DNA of 8,099 nucleotides, taken from contig JAPONU010000407.1 in assembly GCA_026713745.1 (NCBI GenBank), positions 1-8,099 of the forward strand, given 5' to 3'. Each line of letters begins with the position of its first letter. Positions within the stretch are counted from its first letter, which is position 1. Both the position numbers and the translations under genes were made by a program. Below, in pieces: positions 6,426 to 8,099 of the stretch. Source of the stretch: a bacterium (GTDB taxonomy: Bacteria; Actinomycetota; Acidimicrobiia; Acidimicrobiales; CATQHL01). The notes under the pieces are model-generated. The model did no database searches. It was not told the origin of the DNA and saw only the letters and a list, made by a program, of their open reading frames with translations.

Positions 6426-6722
6426 TCACTTCTCGAAGGTGACGGCTCCGTCAACAGCCAAGGTGTCAACTATTGCCACAACAGCGCTGTCGGTCGGGGT
6501 GTTTGCTGTGGCTGTCGGCACCCGCGCCGCGCTCCCCTGTGCCACGGTGACGAGTTCGCCCTCGCCGGCTCCGACGAGATCGACGGCGACATAGGGGGGC
6601 TCGGTCGTCTCGTCCTCCGGCGCGGACGGATCGATGTTCCGAACGATCAGGATCTTGAACGAGTCCAGACCGGGCTCCTTGACCGTCGCAACGACCTGTC
6701 CGATGACTCTGGCTAGCTGCAT
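6426..6722 (-). CDS. BMC-P pentameric vertex protein (EutN/CcmL family)
   Basis: This 98-residue protein is of the EutN/CcmL/PduN family, which forms pentamers capping the 12 vertices of a BMC shell. Typical elements are the N-terminal MQLARVIGQVVATVKEPGL (1-19), FKILIVR (22-28), then YVAVDLVGAGEGELVTVAQG (44-63), SAAR (64-67) and DSAVVAIVDTL (78-88). The size is standard. It is the first gene of the minus-strand operon, unlike many loci where vertex genes come later. The start at 6722 lacks a good Shine-Dalgarno (the nearest purine stretch is weak), which could keep this low-copy vertex protein scarce. An 83-nt gap with a small hairpin separates it from the BMC-H gene. Confidence 0.96.
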   Translation of the reverse strand: MQLARVIGQVVATVKEPGLDSFKILIVRNIDPSAPEDETTEPPYVAVDLVGAGEGELVTVAQGSAARVPTATANTPTDSAVVAIVDTLAVDGAVTFEK

Positions 6723-6905
6723 GGCACCGATGTCTCGGGGAGGTTGCGCGCCGGACCGGCCTTGGAGAACAGCCGCTTATACACCATGAGAGCACAATAC
6801 GCCTGCCAAACTTGGCCGTACTACTCTCCTGTGGATAACTCTGGGCGCCGGTTGCTGTCCCGAGAATCGGGTACGGCGATGCCTGGGGACAACTAGAACA
6901 CGGTT

Positions 6906-6943
6906 GTAGCACACCGTTGCGGGGGTAGTACACCGCTGCGGGG
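6906..6943. repeat. Two-copy 19-bp tandem repeat, possible operator
   Basis: GTAGCACACCGTTGCGGGG (6906-6924) is followed immediately by a second copy (6925-6943) differing at two positions (C to T at 6929, T to C at 6936). The copies lie 38-75 nt upstream of the CrtC-like start. Tandem direct repeats spaced about two helical turns apart between divergent genes are a common arrangement for activator or repressor binding. That role is inferred, since no known operator consensus is recognised. Confidence 0.6.
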
Positions 6944-6970
6944 ATTGACGGGGACACAGCGGACTTCAAG

Positions 6971-6975
6971 GGAGG
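6971..6975 (+). promoter_or_regulatory. Ribosome binding site fixing the CrtC-like protein start at 6981
   Basis: GGAGG lies five nt before the ATG at 6981. An upstream in-frame start at 6945 would add 12 residues with no ribosome binding site and would overlap the tail of the repeat region, so 6981 is preferred. Confidence 0.75.
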
Positions 6976-6980
6976 CGAGC

Positions 6981-7946
6981 ATGATTCTGGACAGCGATGC
7001 TGCACTTCACGTTCCGACGTCGGACAGCCCGCACTGGGCGGAGACGAACTTCTTCGGCTTCTACGTGCCGGAGTTGAACCTCAATTGCGGTGTCTACGTC
7101 CTCTGCCGAACCAACTTGGGAGTCGCGCTGTCCACGATCCACATGTGTTCGCGACGCGCTTACTCCCACTGGGAGGCCGAATACTGCGACATGCAGATGC
7201 ACCTCCCGATGGGGCCCGAGTTCGACCTCTTGGACTACGAACTGGCCAACGGGCTGGTGGTCCGCTGCACCAAGCCCAACATGGACTGGGAGATCGACTA
7301 CGACGACGGTGAGGGCACCGAGATCCACTTCAACTACCGGTCGCTGATGGAGCCGTTCGACATCAACGATCCCGAGCAGGATCCGATGCTCGCGGCGAAG
7401 ATCGAGGGGTCGGACTTCCAGTGGGGAACCGCCTACAGCGGCCACTTCGACGAGACCGGGCTTTTCGAGGGCGAGATCGTGCTCCGGGGCTCGAAGATCC
7501 CGTTCCGGTGCGTCTCGACGATGGATCACAGCTGGGGGGTACGAGGAGAGCGGCATGCCCATTCCATGAGTTGGCTGCACGCGCACTTCTCGGAGGACTA
7601 CGCCCTACACGCCATCTTCGACTTCGACCCCCACGAGCTCGAAGGATTGCGCTTGACGCACGGGTACATCATGGATCACGGGGAGGTGTACGGCCTCCGC
7701 AGCGGGAGCGGCCGTACCGTCAGGGACGGCTTCTACGCCGTTGAGAAGCATCTCGAGGTGGAGGACCGGATCGGCCGCCAGTACCGATTCACCGGCTCGG
7801 GGTTGACGACGTTCCCCTGGCAGGCCTGGCCCAATGTCATCGGTTTCAACGCCCTGATGGACTGGACCGACCAGGACGGGAAGGTCGGCAAGGGGGAGAC
7901 ACAGGACTTCTTGGGACTGTCCACCGTAACGGCCCTCGGGGGCTGA
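6981..7946 (+). CDS. CrtC-like (DUF7065/DUF7064-type) protein of unknown function
   Basis: This is a 321-residue soluble protein with no signal peptide or membrane segment. It has the look of the hydroxyneurosporene-synthase-like fold (two lipocalin-like beta barrels): an aromatic-rich N-terminal half with FFGFYVPELNLN (24-35) and repeated strand patterns, a central DHSWGVR (182-188), and H-rich segments ERHAHSMSWLHAHF (190-203). The DHSWG motif is the recognisable signature. Related actinobacterial proteins often lie near short-chain dehydrogenases, acyl-CoA enzymes or aminoglycoside-phosphotransferase-like kinases, but their reaction is not established; CrtC itself is a hydratase. The gene is divergent from the BMC operon and is followed after 3 nt by a HAD-family gene, forming a second operon that may serve the same pathway. 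A role in making or handling the compartment's substrate is possible but unproven. Confidence 0.75.
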   Translation: MILDSDAALHVPTSDSPHWAETNFFGFYVPELNLNCGVYVLCRTNLGVALSTIHMCSRRAYSHWEAEYCDMQMHLPMGPEFDLLDYELANGLVVRCTKPNMDWEIDYDDGEGTEIHFNYRSLMEPFDINDPEQDPMLAAKIEGSDFQWGTAYSGHFDETGLFEGEIVLRGSKIPFRCVSTMDHSWGVRGERHAHSMSWLHAHFSEDYALHAIFDFDPHELEGLRLTHGYIMDHGEVYGLRSGSGRTVRDGFYAVEKHLEVEDRIGRQYRFTGSGLTTFPWQAWPNVIGFNALMDWTDQDGKVGKGETQDFLGLSTVTALGG

Positions 7947-7949
7947 AGG

Positions 7950-8099
7950 ATGTCCGCTCTCCGGGCACTGCTGTTTGATCTCGACGGCACCCTCGTTCAG
8001 ACGCGCAACAGTTCCTGGCAGATCTTCCAGGAGACCAACTCCACTTTCGAGCTCGGGATCAACTCCGCGGCGGAGTTCTTCACGTTGTTCGACGAGAAC
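7950..8099 (+). CDS. HAD-superfamily hydrolase, 5' part
   Basis: The first 50 residues are visible and the gene runs off the right edge. Residues 7-16 (LLFDLDGTLV) contain HAD motif I, DLDGT, with the nucleophile D10 and acid/base D12. The next segment (TRNSSWQIFQETNSTFELGI) has the helical character expected at the start of a cap domain. Members are mostly small-molecule phosphatases of the phosphoglycolate phosphatase type, and the substrate cannot be told. It begins three nt after the stop of the CrtC-like gene, and AAGGA overlapping that stop could serve as its Shine-Dalgarno, although the spacing is very short. The tight junction implies co-transcription with the CrtC-like gene. Confidence 0.85.
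   Translation, partial: MSALRALLFDLDGTLVQTRNSSWQIFQETNSTFELGINSAAEFFTLFDEN

Larger units (their letters stand above)
6723..6980. promoter_or_regulatory. Divergent promoter region between the BMC operon and the CrtC-like gene
   Basis: These 258 nt separate two divergent transcription units and must carry promoters in both directions unless control lies elsewhere. A TATAAG hexamer on the minus strand (6781-6776), about 54 nt before the BMC-P start, is a possible -10 box, but no good -35 sits at the usual distance. On the plus strand TTGACG (6945-6950) lies too close to the start, without a -10. Other elements are a perfect 5-bp inverted repeat CCCGA/TCGGG (6859-6863 / 6867-6871), ACGGT/ACCGT (6900-6904 / 6913-6917), and the 19-bp tandem repeat at 6906-6943. 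No regulator gene is present in the window, so a binding protein cannot be named. Confidence 0.5.

Noticed and set aside
6830..6838. Perfect DnaA box (TTATCCACA on the minus strand)
   Set aside because: A single 9-mer without a cluster, an AT-rich unwinding region or dnaA/dnaN neighbours; most likely chance or a minor regulatory site, not an origin.
6906..6943. CRISPR-like repeat
   Set aside because: Two abutting copies with no spacers and no cas genes; a tandem repeat, not an array.
6466..7005. 179-codon minus-strand open frame covering the divergent intergenic region
   Set aside because: Overlaps the BMC-P gene in another frame and the start of the CrtC-like gene; Ser/Arg/Pro-rich with no recognisable domain.

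Overview
The window is high-GC bacterial DNA whose gene content best fits an actinobacterium. I infer this from the base composition, the tight overlapping gene spacing, the mycobacterial/rhodococcal look of the trimeric shell protein, and a CrtC-like DUF7065/DUF7064-type protein. The species cannot be named from this sequence. The core of the window is a bacterial microcompartment (BMC, metabolosome) operon on the minus strand, running from about 6722 down to 856.

Layout, left to right: (1) positions 3-641, plus strand: the 3' part of a multi-pass membrane protein gene, perhaps CopD-like, entering from the left edge. (2) 642-855: a non-coding gap between convergent genes. It holds a duplicated copy of the end of the first gene and a hairpin repeat of the dispersed GTCATTCCGG...CCGGAATCCAG type. 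(3) 856-6722, minus strand, seven genes in transcription order: a pentameric vertex protein (BMC-P, EutN/CcmL family), a hexameric shell protein (BMC-H), a CoA-acylating aldehyde dehydrogenase, an EutJ-like actin-fold ATPase, a tandem-domain trimeric shell protein (BMC-T), a malate/lactate-type dehydrogenase with an unusual 106-residue N-terminal extension, and a zinc-dependent medium-chain alcohol dehydrogenase. Spacing drops from 83 and 44 nt between the first genes to 4-nt, 13-nt and 1-nt junctions later, which indicates one transcript with translational coupling. (4) 6723-6980: a divergent intergenic region with a two-copy 19-bp tandem repeat close to the plus-strand gene. (5) 6981-8099, plus strand: a CrtC-like/DUF7065-type protein followed after 3 nt by the start of a HAD-family phosphatase that runs off the right edge.

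How it may work together: BMC-H, BMC-T and BMC-P are the three classes needed for a closed shell. The acylating aldehyde dehydrogenase is the shared core enzyme of metabolosomes (aldehyde + CoA + NAD+ to acyl-CoA + NADH). The alcohol dehydrogenase and the malate-type dehydrogenase are plausible NAD+ recyclers. No enzyme that makes the aldehyde (diol dehydratase, ethanolamine ammonia lyase, glycyl radical enzyme, aldolase, phospho-lyase) is visible, and neither is a phosphotransacylase (PduL/Pta) or acetate kinase. The substrate is therefore unknown from this window. The divergent CrtC-like plus HAD pair, continuing past the right edge, is the obvious place to look for the missing function. The most unusual single item is the malate-type dehydrogenase with its N-terminal helix-and-linker extension, which resembles a cargo-targeting arrangement.
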